From positions 1 through 42,498 of IMG/VR virus record IMGVR_UViG_3300037670_000028: a stretch of DNA of 42,498 bases. One strand, 5' to 3'. Under the pieces are notes generated by a model that was given only the letters and a program-made list of their open reading frames with translations, had not been told where the DNA came from and searched no databases. This stretch comes from a virus. Positions 1-6,378 of this stretch are shown here, piece by piece (position 1 is the stretch's first letter; each line of letters opens with the position of its first letter). The translations under genes and the position numbers were made by a program.

Positions 1-1023
1 TCATTTTTTACGCTCATTGAAACCGTCAACAGCCGGTACAACATCCGCTTTTCTGTCGTAACGGGCCGTTTGTGATGCGCTCTTGTGGCCACTAATGCGT
101 TGCTTCTCATGCAGCTCACCATCTAAATCCGAAATGCCCTTTGCCTTGATGTCGTGAAATGTGAAATCGAGCGGTAGACCTGTTTTTAGACGGGCTTCGC
201 TGCGCGCTTTTGACCACGTCGTGTTAAAGCCATTACGGGTGTACTTGCTACCATCCGGCTTATGAATGACGTACTGGCTCGCCATGCCTTTCTTGATTGG
301 CAGGCGCTTTGCTAGCGCCATAATCGCTCGAAGTCGTGGTGACCAGGCTTTCACCTGCTCCTTTCCTGTTTTGCCCTGCTTAATGAATAACCCTTCATCG
401 AGAATGTTTGACTTGCGGAGCGTTAACACGTCAGATTGTCGCGCACAGCAAAGGTAGGCGAGCTCCATAGCGATTTTTACAGCAGGCGGCGCACACTGGA
501 AAACCGCATCGTATTCAACATCGGTGATGTACTTGTTGCGTGGCGTCTCCTTGAACTGACGAACCCCTTTACACGGATTGCGCTTAACTAGACCGCGCTC
601 ATACGCCCAGCGGTACACCCGGCTAAAGAATGATTTTTCACGGTTCGCTTGCACGCGACTGCGCAGACCTCGTTTATCCATGTACAGTCGAATGTGCTGC
701 GGTTCAACGCGGTCTGGGTCCATCTTGCCAAACACATCAAGAATAAACTTAGAGTGCTTGTAATAGTCCTTTCGTGTGGCCACGGCCAGTTCGCAGAAGT
801 CAGCACTACGCAGAAACTGCTCAACGAGCCATTGCACGGTTTGCTTGTTGCTGGAAATCTCAACTGCATCCTCCCAAGCGCGCCACACTTCCGATATGGC
901 AGCGTCAGCCTTGCACAGCGTAACCGTCTGGTTGTCACGTGGCTTCCAAACATACGCGTACTTAGTCTTGTATACGCGAACGGGGAGTTTTTCCCCGCTC
1001 CGCTCCTTGCGCTTTCCTACCAT
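1..1023 (-). CDS. int: Tyrosine-family phage integrase
   Basis: A 340-residue site-specific recombinase that would integrate and excise the phage at att sites. The C-terminal catalytic domain shows Arg195 in the motif CCARQSDVL, Lys218 (QGKTGKE), His290 in FHDIKAKG, His313 in ISGHKS and the nucleophile Tyr322 in TARYDRK. The second arginine of the usual HxxR box is a lysine here (Lys293). The N-terminal part (about 60-160) looks like a SAM-like core-binding domain. An upstream in-frame ATG at 1218 is rejected: the start at 1023 lies one base beyond the stop of the preceding DUF4224 gene, the tight spacing seen throughout this operon. The stop codon is the first base triplet of the window, so the att site, if adjacent, lies outside. 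Confidence 0.93.
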   Translation of the reverse strand: MVGKRKERSGEKLPVRVYKTKYAYVWKPRDNQTVTLCKADAAISEVWRAWEDAVEISSNKQTVQWLVEQFLRSADFCELAVATRKDYYKHSKFILDVFGKMDPDRVEPQHIRLYMDKRGLRSRVQANREKSFFSRVYRWAYERGLVKRNPCKGVRQFKETPRNKYITDVEYDAVFQCAPPAVKIAMELAYLCCARQSDVLTLRKSNILDEGLFIKQGKTGKEQVKAWSPRLRAIMALAKRLPIKKGMASQYVIHKPDGSKYTRNGFNTTWSKARSEARLKTGLPLDFTFHDIKAKGISDLDGELHEKQRISGHKSASQTARYDRKADVVPAVDGFNERKK

Positions 1024-1024
1024 T

Positions 1025-1258
1025 TTACAAATCCAGTCGACTAAAATCAGGCTCGTTAGAGCCGCTATTTGTTGTCTGGGCACCAATCGGGTGATTGATG
1101 TGGTACCAGGTGCAACGCGGGCGGCCATCTTTTCGTTGGATAAAGAAGACGCCGTGCTGACGCAGCGCCTTGCACTGCGCACTTGGGTGAGAATAGCCGG
1201 TAATCTCTTCAATTTCATCGTCGTTAAGTAGACGGTTCATGTCTTCAGCTGCGCTCAT
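1025..1258 (-). CDS. DUF4224 small protein next to integrase
   Basis: A 77-residue protein. The segment LNDDEIEEITGYSHPSAQC followed by ALRQHGVFF and RCTWYHINHP matches the DUF4224 family of short phage proteins that sit immediately upstream of integrases. They resemble small DNA-binding or excisionase-like proteins, but their role is not firmly established. The start at 1258 is chosen because a GTGAGGA ribosome-binding sequence precedes it. The reading frame stays open for 92 further codons upstream, but that part is antisense to ssb and is not believed. Its stop is separated from the integrase ATG by one base, suggesting translational coupling and a possible role in recombination direction (inference). 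Confidence 0.8.
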   Translation of the reverse strand: MSAAEDMNRLLNDDEIEEITGYSHPSAQCKALRQHGVFFIQRKDGRPRCTWYHINHPIGAQTTNSGSNEPDFSRLDL

Positions 1259-1274
1259 GACCAAATCCTCACTA

Positions 1275-1844
1275 TTAAATACAGTACAACAACGCCCGGT
1301 ATTGCTTACCAATTGGCGCAAAAGGTATGTCGTCGTCAAAATCAGGCGGCGGATTAGAAGCCTGCTGCACAGGCGCGGCAGCTCGCTGCTGACTCTGGTT
1401 TGGCATTCTGGTACCAAGACCACTTTGTTGAGGCTGCTGCTGATTACTGCCATAGGTCTGCGACGGATAACCGGATTGGCTATTGCTTTGCGGTTGACCA
1501 CCTTGCTGGCGCCCGTCAAGCATTTGCAAATCATTCACTACAATCTCGGTGGTATAGCGCTCAACACCATCTTGACCTTGCCATTTACGCGTTTGCAGGC
1601 GGCCTTCGATATACACCTTTGAACCCTTCTTCAGGTATTCGCCGGCAATTTCAGCTAAACGACGATAAGCCACGCAGCGGTGCCACTCAGTCAGTTCCTT
1701 TGGCTCGCCAGTGGCTTTGTCTTTCCATGCCTCCGTTGTGGCCACACTGATATTTGCGATTGGTGTATTGCTTTGCGTATAACGCACCTCGGGGTCAGCG
1801 CCCAGCGCGCCAATAATTAGTACCTTGTTCACGCCTCTACTCAT
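1275..1844 (-). CDS. ssb: Single-stranded DNA-binding protein
   Basis: A 189-residue SSB. The N-terminal OB fold (about residues 1-110) begins [23 protein letters not shown] and contains the typical [28 protein letters not shown] stretch in two adjacent pieces. A Gln/Ser/Pro-rich linker follows. The partner-binding acidic motif DFDDDIPF is present but is not terminal: 14 more residues ([14 protein letters not shown]) follow it. SSB coats single strands during phage replication and RecT-mediated annealing. Its ATG overlaps the stop of the upstream zinc-ribbon gene (ATGA). The family call is secure; the effect of the C-terminal extension on partner binding is unknown. Confidence 0.96.
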   Translation of the reverse strand: MSRGVNKVLIIGALGADPEVRYTQSNTPIANISVATTEAWKDKATGEPKELTEWHRCVAYRRLAEIAGEYLKKGSKVYIEGRLQTRKWQGQDGVERYTTEIVVNDLQMLDGRQQGGQPQSNSQSGYPSQTYGSNQQQPQQSGLGTRMPNQSQQRAAAPVQQASNPPPDFDDDIPFAPIGKQYRALLYCI

Positions 1845-2053
1845 AACAAACCTCGTTTCTTTAGCTTTTCCCAGTTATCGCGGCAATCTGCATTGCACCA
1901 ACGCTGACCAGGCTTATCAATTTTTCGCTCGCATGACAGGCAATAACCTGTCGCTACAGCATCCATTCGCTTCGCCGCTTGGCGCACCTTGCTGATTTGC
2001 AGTTCATCAAAGTGCGCTTGCGTTGCGTTTGCATCATCAACGTTATCACTCAT
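1841..2053 (-). CDS. Small zinc-ribbon-like protein
   Basis: A 70-residue protein with a C-terminal four-cysteine motif, GYCLSCERK followed by [11 protein letters not shown], arranged CxxC-x(11)-CxxxC, which should bind one zinc ion. The N-terminal half is probably helical. The start at 2053 overlaps the stop of the upstream gene by a few bases and its stop overlaps the ssb ATG, so it belongs to the coupled operon. No specific function is recognised. Comparable small Zn-finger proteins near ssb in phages are usually left as hypothetical nucleic-acid-binding proteins. Confidence 0.72.
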   Translation of the reverse strand: MSDNVDDANATQAHFDELQISKVRQAAKRMDAVATGYCLSCERKIDKPGQRWCNADCRDNWEKLKKRGLL

Positions 2054-2705
2054 TCGATGCCGCCTTTCGCTCGAACCCAAAGGCTTTAAGGCGCGTTTCG
2101 ATGATCGTCTCAGCCTCCTTACCAAGCGTGAAAACAATCAGCAAATCATCGATAGTCATTTGCTTCAGTTCGGCGCTGCTGTCCTTCATTGGAATTTTAA
2201 TAAATTCACGCTCTTGGCTAGCAGAAATCTTGCCAGCGTAATAATCTCCTGGCTTGAGTTGAACTACGGCGGAAGGTTCACGCTTTGCCGCTTCTTGTTC
2301 ACGTTTTGGCTCAATCGGTTCAGCTCGTTTACCGGTTTCTTGGTAAGGCGCTTTGGGTGAGAACGGTTTGCGCCACTGATGGTCAGCTGCAGGGCGGTGC
2401 GCCTTGGGTGAAGCTTTGATTGTTGTGGGCTCATCATCGATATCATCGGCTTCAGGCTCATCGTCTTGCGCATCAACCTCATCAAAGAAGCTCTGGCCTT
2501 TCTGCACAGCCTCAACACCTGCAGGTGTAATCATGTACTGGCCGTTACCTTTTTGAGTGACGTAGCCATCGTCAATCAGTTCAATGGCTAACGCCTTCCA
2601 ATCAGCAAATACCATCACCGGATAGGTATCGCTAAGCGTATCGATAACTGGACGCAAACCACACGGCCCCAGCCCTTCAAGTGACGTTAAAAAGTCGAGT
2701 TTCAT
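2046..2705 (-). CDS. Hypothetical early protein, winged-helix-like N-terminus
   Basis: A 219-residue protein I do not recognise. Residues about 20-75 (LAIELIDDGYVTQKGNGQYM, then ITPAGVEAVQKG) read like a winged-helix module. A charged, proline-containing linker of about 80 residues follows, with acidic DDEPEADDIDDEP then basic segments. The C-terminal domain contains QLKPGDYYAGKISASQEREF and may be a small beta fold. The start at 2705 (MKLDFLTSL) is preferred to an ATG six codons upstream because it forms the ATGA overlap with the preceding gene. Position in the recombination operon suggests a DNA-related accessory role, which is inference only. Confidence 0.7.
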   Translation of the reverse strand: MKLDFLTSLEGLGPCGLRPVIDTLSDTYPVMVFADWKALAIELIDDGYVTQKGNGQYMITPAGVEAVQKGQSFFDEVDAQDDEPEADDIDDEPTTIKASPKAHRPAADHQWRKPFSPKAPYQETGKRAEPIEPKREQEAAKREPSAVVQLKPGDYYAGKISASQEREFIKIPMKDSSAELKQMTIDDLLIVFTLGKEAETIIETRLKAFGFERKAASNE

Positions 2706-3046
2706 TGTGCACCTCCAAGCCATTGCTTTAAGCCTTGCTTTGAGGCCGGCAACAGCGCGTTGTCAGTATTCATTTCAGGCAGCTTGCGATTTAGCATCTG
2801 GCGCTGCTCAAAATCAGCCACACGTCTTTCAATGTATGGAGCCAAGTAGTCATCTGGCTTTTCGATAAGCAGCTTAGCGATGCCAAAAGCGACCTCTGAC
2901 ACTGTTTTGTCACGCATGCGGCGAGCGCAGCGGCGAATAGCAGCAGGGCGACTTACGCCATATGCACGAGCCATGCGGTCGGCAAGCATCAGGTTCGTTA
3001 GCCAGCGATAGTTATCAACGTCTTGTGGGGATAGTGTTTCGCTCAT
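2702..3046 (-). CDS. Hypothetical early protein with HTH-like segment
   Basis: A 114-residue protein of unknown function. The central part contains LADRMARAYGVSRPAAIRRC, followed by more Arg-rich residues. This could be a helix-turn-helix, with basic residues suggesting nucleic-acid contact. The rest is predicted helical from its composition. It overlaps both neighbours by four bases (ATGA), so it is translated as part of the leftward early operon. Confidence 0.7.
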   Translation of the reverse strand: MSETLSPQDVDNYRWLTNLMLADRMARAYGVSRPAAIRRCARRMRDKTVSEVAFGIAKLLIEKPDDYLAPYIERRVADFEQRQMLNRKLPEMNTDNALLPASKQGLKQWLGGAQ

Positions 3047-3303
3047 AAGCCACCACCTTTCACCTTGGTTAAGGCTTCGCTGACGCGACTAAAAGCTTTT
3101 TCAGCATCTGTTTTGCAATCACCTCGACGAAAGCAGTTTCGTGTATTGGTGAGCGTATAAAGCTTGCCGTAAGCATACTCGAGCGCATCGGTCAGAATCT
3201 CCACCTGAGCACGCAGGCCGCTTTCACCCCAAACGGCTTGTTGAACTATCTCAGGGCATTGGTCGATCGCTTTGTTTAATTCGCTTCGCTTATGGGTAGC
3301 CAT
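3043..3303 (-). CDS. Hypothetical early protein
   Basis: An 86-residue, mostly helical protein with two cysteines (RNCFRRGDCKTD) in the middle. The segment LRAQVEILTDALEYAYGKLY looks like an amphipathic helix or short coiled coil. No family is recognised. Its start overlaps the stop of the upstream gene in a TAATG arrangement, which supports this start and translational coupling. Confidence 0.68.
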   Translation of the reverse strand: MATHKRSELNKAIDQCPEIVQQAVWGESGLRAQVEILTDALEYAYGKLYTLTNTRNCFRRGDCKTDAEKAFSRVSEALTKVKGGGL

Positions 3304-3644
3304 TACTCACCCCGCCTGATTGATTGGCGGAACTCAATTCTCTGTATCTCTTGCGCTATATCTCGCACTTTAGATTCAGCCTTAAATTCCGCATCAAAAA
3401 GTTTAACCGCATCGACTTTTATGGCTTTTAATGCTTTCTTTTCGATATCCGCCAGCTTTTCAAGCTCTGCTAACCCTTCTTTATCTATGGGTTTTTCCAT
3501 TAGCTTTGAAGCGGCTTGTCTTGCATCAATAATGTCGCTTCCTGCCGTCATGTAGGCGCTAACTTTTCCCTTGATCCGTTTTTCTGCAGACTTTGCTTTT
3601 TTTAGCTCGTTTTTCAAAGCATCCAAGATAATTTGCTCACTCAT
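3303..3644 (-). CDS. Hypothetical coiled-coil early protein
   Basis: A 113-residue protein dominated by Lys/Glu/Ala-rich helices (LKNELKKAKSAEKRIKGKV; LAELEKLADIEKKALKAIKV), so probably a coiled coil. The ATG at 3644 forms a TGATG overlap with the stop of the upstream gene and is preceded by a GGTGGTGAG stretch. A GTG one codon earlier is the alternative. Function unknown. Confidence 0.68.
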   Translation of the reverse strand: MSEQIILDALKNELKKAKSAEKRIKGKVSAYMTAGSDIIDARQAASKLMEKPIDKEGLAELEKLADIEKKALKAIKVDAVKLFDAEFKAESKVRDIAQEIQRIEFRQSIRRGE

Positions 3645-4204
3645 CACTCACCACCCTTAACGCCGTAGGTGCGTTGGGCGTATTCAGGCGCTTTTGAATC
3701 TGCTTTGTGAAGCGCCATGTCTTCACACTCTGATTGACTATCAAAGTCGTAGCGGCGACAGTCAGTGAAGCCGTCGTAATATCCGTCGGCATAAGCTTTC
3801 CGCGCCACTTCTGCATCGTGTTCAGATAGAGATTGGGCGGGAGGCCGCATTATAACCGACCTTGATTTTCCAGCGTTTTCATTCCATTCGCTATTAAGGT
3901 GACAACTATTCAGTGTTATGAACATTTGCTTTACGTTCTCCACATGCGACGCCAGTTCGTCGCGCTCTCGCTTAACCTGCTCATACATTTCTGCAAAATC
4001 ACAAGCAGTATCCATAGCAGGGCTAGCTAAGTCGCCACGCTTAGTCTGAATGTCTAACTTTTGCTCCAACTCATCACAGCGGGCTTGGAGTTGTTTAAGT
4101 GCCTTATGTGCGTTACTAGCTAACTCTGCAACTTGTAACTGGTCGGTTACAATGCAGTGCGTTTCAAAATTCGCTAACTCTTCAATCAATTCTTTCGTGT
4201 TCAT
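3644..4204 (-). CDS. Hypothetical phage protein, Ea22-like modular type
   Basis: A 186-residue protein with an N-terminal helical part (LASNAHKALKQLQARCDELE) and a coiled-coil centre. The C-terminal segment, SLSEHDAEVARKAYADGYYD followed by GFTDC, resembles terminal modules found on variable early phage proteins. The upstream gene (4204-4764) carries a related linker (NLAENDAEVVSKF), indicating shared modules. The start at 4204 overlaps the preceding stop; a GTG one codon earlier is possible. The function is not known. Confidence 0.66.
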   Translation of the reverse strand: MNTKELIEELANFETHCIVTDQLQVAELASNAHKALKQLQARCDELEQKLDIQTKRGDLASPAMDTACDFAEMYEQVKRERDELASHVENVKQMFITLNSCHLNSEWNENAGKSRSVIMRPPAQSLSEHDAEVARKAYADGYYDGFTDCRRYDFDSQSECEDMALHKADSKAPEYAQRTYGVKGGE

Positions 4205-4764
4205 CACTCACCACCCTTAAGCAGGTGTTCACCCGCCTTAGTAATTGCCGAACGGATTTGCCCAAGCTTGCGTGATGCCTCAACCGCTCCCAACTCAACA
4301 AGCCCGCATACGAATTTTGAAACCACTTCCGCATCGTTCTCTGCTAGGTTTTGCTGTGGGGTTTCTGATAGTGCCGCTTCGGTATCTTTCGACCATTCAT
4401 TGATTTGCTCGGCTATTAAATGGTGGTTTCGGCCACCTGATGCCAGCAAAAACTCTTCGACTTCCTCTGATTGTTCAAAAGCAATAGTGAGTAAATCGCG
4501 CAACCGCTCAACCGTTGCTGCTAGATGGTCGCGCGACAACGCTATCGAGCGCACTTGTAATTCCAAGTCTGCGATGCGTTGTTGTGATAGCTCAAGACCA
4601 TGTTCTAGGCTAGCGATATTGTAGCGATCACACTCTGACTGCTGCTGCGAGTTTCTATTGTTGCTTTCTTGAATACAAACACTGCATGGGTATTCCTCGT
4701 GAACGTGCGGGTGTACCTCACAGTGACCTCTTCTTAATGGTTCTCCGTAAATGTCATAACTCAT
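4204..4764 (-). CDS. Hypothetical modular early protein (duplicated C-terminus)
   Basis: A 186-residue protein. The N-terminus has a Cys/His-rich patch (HCEVHPHVHEEYPCSVC) that could bind zinc. The middle is a coiled coil (ELSQQRIADLELQVRSIALS). The last roughly 25 residues, beginning VEASRKLGQIRSAITKAGEH, are identical for 23 positions to the end of the next upstream gene (4761-5159). The gene overlaps its neighbours by ATGA-type junctions. Function unknown; the shared tail suggests interaction modules swapped between small early proteins. Confidence 0.66.
   Translation of the reverse strand: MSYDIYGEPLRRGHCEVHPHVHEEYPCSVCIQESNNRNSQQQSECDRYNIASLEHGLELSQQRIADLELQVRSIALSRDHLAATVERLRDLLTIAFEQSEEVEEFLLASGGRNHHLIAEQINEWSKDTEAALSETPQQNLAENDAEVVSKFVCGLVELGAVEASRKLGQIRSAITKAGEHLLKGGE
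4207..4284. repeat. Direct repeat, copy 1 (C-terminal module)
   Basis: A 78-bp segment matching 4767-4844 with 8 mismatches. Both copies encode the C-terminal tail of adjacent early genes. The shared tail is almost unchanged at protein level, so most DNA differences are synonymous. Confidence 0.85.
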
Positions 4765-5159
4765 TTCTCACCAACCTTAAGCAGGTGCTCGCCTGCCTTT
4801 GTAATTGCTGAACGGATTTGGCCAAGCTTGCGTGATGCTTCAACGCGCTGGCGCTTCAACTCTCGAATGCGAACACAGCCTGGGCAGACGTTGCCGCCGG
4901 CTAGCTCTTCATCCCAAACATCATCAAAGCTCACCTGGACATCAAAAGGTTGCTCTGCATTCATGTCAGAGACCAAGCGGTACACAAATTCAATGCAGTT
5001 TTCTCTGCTGCTCGGAATGAAAAACGGCTCCCGTTCACCTTTAACTAAACGCGTTGGCACTTGACGCTCACAGTCAATTTGGCCAGCTTCCTTTTTGGTC
5101 TCACGCTTAACGCGAGACCACCGGGCATGCTCCATAGCTAAACGTTTTAAATCAGCCAT
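4761..5159 (-). CDS. Hypothetical early protein with shared C-terminal module
   Basis: A 132-residue protein (start MADLKRLAM). It contains a CPGC motif (GGNVCPGCVRIRELKRQR) and ends in the same VEASRKLGQIRSAITKAGEH tail as the downstream gene. The start at 5159 is chosen over one seven codons upstream because a 58-residue gene, 5152-5328, ends just inside it. The function is not recognised. The tail duplication suggests recent shuffling of this part of the operon. Confidence 0.62.
   Translation of the reverse strand: MADLKRLAMEHARWSRVKRETKKEAGQIDCERQVPTRLVKGEREPFFIPSSRENCIEFVYRLVSDMNAEQPFDVQVSFDDVWDEELAGGNVCPGCVRIRELKRQRVEASRKLGQIRSAITKAGEHLLKVGEK
4767..4844. repeat. Direct repeat, copy 2 (C-terminal module)
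   Basis: Partner of the repeat at 4207-4284. The two copies lie 560 bp apart in the same orientation, so homologous recombination between them would delete one gene in frame. Confidence 0.85.
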
Positions 5160-5328
5160 GCTGCCCATCCTTAACCGCATTGGTGATGTATGACTTGCCC
5201 ATGAAGCGGTGAATCGTCACCGTGAAATTCATATCGCGCGCCACTGTTTTGCGACCAAACAGCTTGGCCATAAAGATTGTGAATCGGCCGGCTGTCATCG
5301 TGTTGTGCCATTCTTTGAATAAACGCAT
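5152..5328 (-). CDS. Small hypothetical early protein (58 aa)
   Basis: A short gene encoding 58 residues, starting MRLFKEWHNTMTAGRFTIFM. It is basic, with hydrophobic stretches. Support comes from context: its ATG overlaps the stop of the upstream gene (TAATG at 5326-5330) and its TGA overlaps the start of the downstream gene by eight bases. It fills what would otherwise be a 168-base hole in a fully overlapping operon. The longer frame over the same bases (5171-5392) is judged a shadow. Function unknown. Confidence 0.6.
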   Translation of the reverse strand: MRLFKEWHNTMTAGRFTIFMAKLFGRKTVARDMNFTVTIHRFMGKSYITNAVKDGQHG

Positions 5329-5762
5329 TACGCAGACTCCTCAACTTTCTTAAGCAAGTCATCAACGTCTGGCAGCAACACAAACTCAGCATCGAATTGA
5401 TCGTCGTAATAGCGTGTTACTAGGTCCTCATCAAAAACCATGCGGATACCTTCGGCCATGTAGTTCTTGCCCAGTCGGTCGAACTCTTGCTTGTCGTAGT
5501 AATCGCGGGCAATCTTCATCATGCCCTCGAAGGTATCCCACGCAGCGATTTGACCATTCTTGTGCCAACCTGCCACGCCTGTGCTTTCAGTGCTAAGGGC
5601 GATTAAATCACCACAAAGAAGGCGAAGGGTTGCGCTTAACTTAGAGCGGCTTGCCTGCAGCGCCTGCACCTGGTCGCGCAGTTCAGCGGCTTCTGTTTTC
5701 CAAGCCTCAAGCGCTTCCTCGGTGCTACGAAGCTTGTCTTTTAATTCGGTGATGTATGTCAT
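5328..5762 (-). CDS. Hypothetical coiled-coil early protein
   Basis: A 144-residue protein. Residues 1-50 (ELKDKLRSTEEALEAWKTEA, continuing with LRDQVQALQ) form a clear coiled coil. The C-terminal half is acidic (YYDDQFDAEFVLLPDVDDLL). It overlaps its upstream neighbour by ATGA and its downstream neighbour by TAATG. The function is not recognised. Confidence 0.7.
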   Translation of the reverse strand: MTYITELKDKLRSTEEALEAWKTEAAELRDQVQALQASRSKLSATLRLLCGDLIALSTESTGVAGWHKNGQIAAWDTFEGMMKIARDYYDKQEFDRLGKNYMAEGIRMVFDEDLVTRYYDDQFDAEFVLLPDVDDLLKKVEESA

Positions 5763-6367
5763 TGGACCGTCTCCTTGAGTTGTCCGCGACCGTCAAATAG
5801 GAACTGGCAGCGCTCTCGGTTTGGTTTTGGGATAACCACCACAGCGTCAAGCGCGGGCTTGTGCTTCAGCAGCAGTCGAACGCCACCAAGATGGATGCGC
5901 ATCATGTTGAGCGCACTAGATAGATTCTGCAGCTCTGATTTGGGCGCAATGCGGTAATCAAGGACCTTTTCAATAGCGCTATTGATTAGGTTGAAATCCT
6001 CAAGCAAGGCATCGTGGGCGGTTTTCATGCGGTTGATGATTTTCGCCTGGCGTACAACTGCCGCGCCGCGGTCGCGTTTGCTACGACTAAGCTCGACCAC
6101 CTTGTTGTGCACGTCCTCTTGCGAGTAAGTTCTGGTAAAAGCCAGTTTGCGCAGCTCTGCCAGTACAATATTCACATCAACCAAGTCAACGCGCTCAACG
6201 CCTTTGGCGGTAACAGCGTCAATACTGACGCCGCTGCGCTCAAATGCTGATTGGACAAGTAGAGTGGCCATCATCACCAAGCTTGCACGCTCGTGAAAAC
6301 GTTCCATTTCCATCTGTTGAATCCGGCGGTTTGCATCATTCAAAAGGTCATTCATTGAAGTTGCCAT
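5759..6367 (-). CDS. Hypothetical early protein
   Basis: A 202-residue, largely helical protein of unknown role. It contains a basic central region (VELSRSKRDRGAAVVRQAK) and ends with FLFDGRGQLKETVQ. The ATG at 6367 is preceded by AGGAG at good spacing. It lies directly after the YqaJ-type nuclease gene, so a link to recombination is possible but unproven. Confidence 0.68.
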   Translation of the reverse strand: MATSMNDLLNDANRRIQQMEMERFHERASLVMMATLLVQSAFERSGVSIDAVTAKGVERVDLVDVNIVLAELRKLAFTRTYSQEDVHNKVVELSRSKRDRGAAVVRQAKIINRMKTAHDALLEDFNLINSAIEKVLDYRIAPKSELQNLSSALNMMRIHLGGVRLLLKHKPALDAVVVIPKPNRERCQFLFDGRGQLKETVQ

Positions 6368-6378
6368 GATGCGCGCTC

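Noticed and set aside
1025-1534. 169-residue reading of the DUF4224 gene
   Set aside because: The first 92 codons lie antisense to ssb and the family-matching part starts at 1258 with its own ribosome-binding site.
5171-5392. 73-residue minus-strand frame
   Set aside because: It conflicts with the neatly overlapping 58-residue gene at 5152-5328 and has no start signal.
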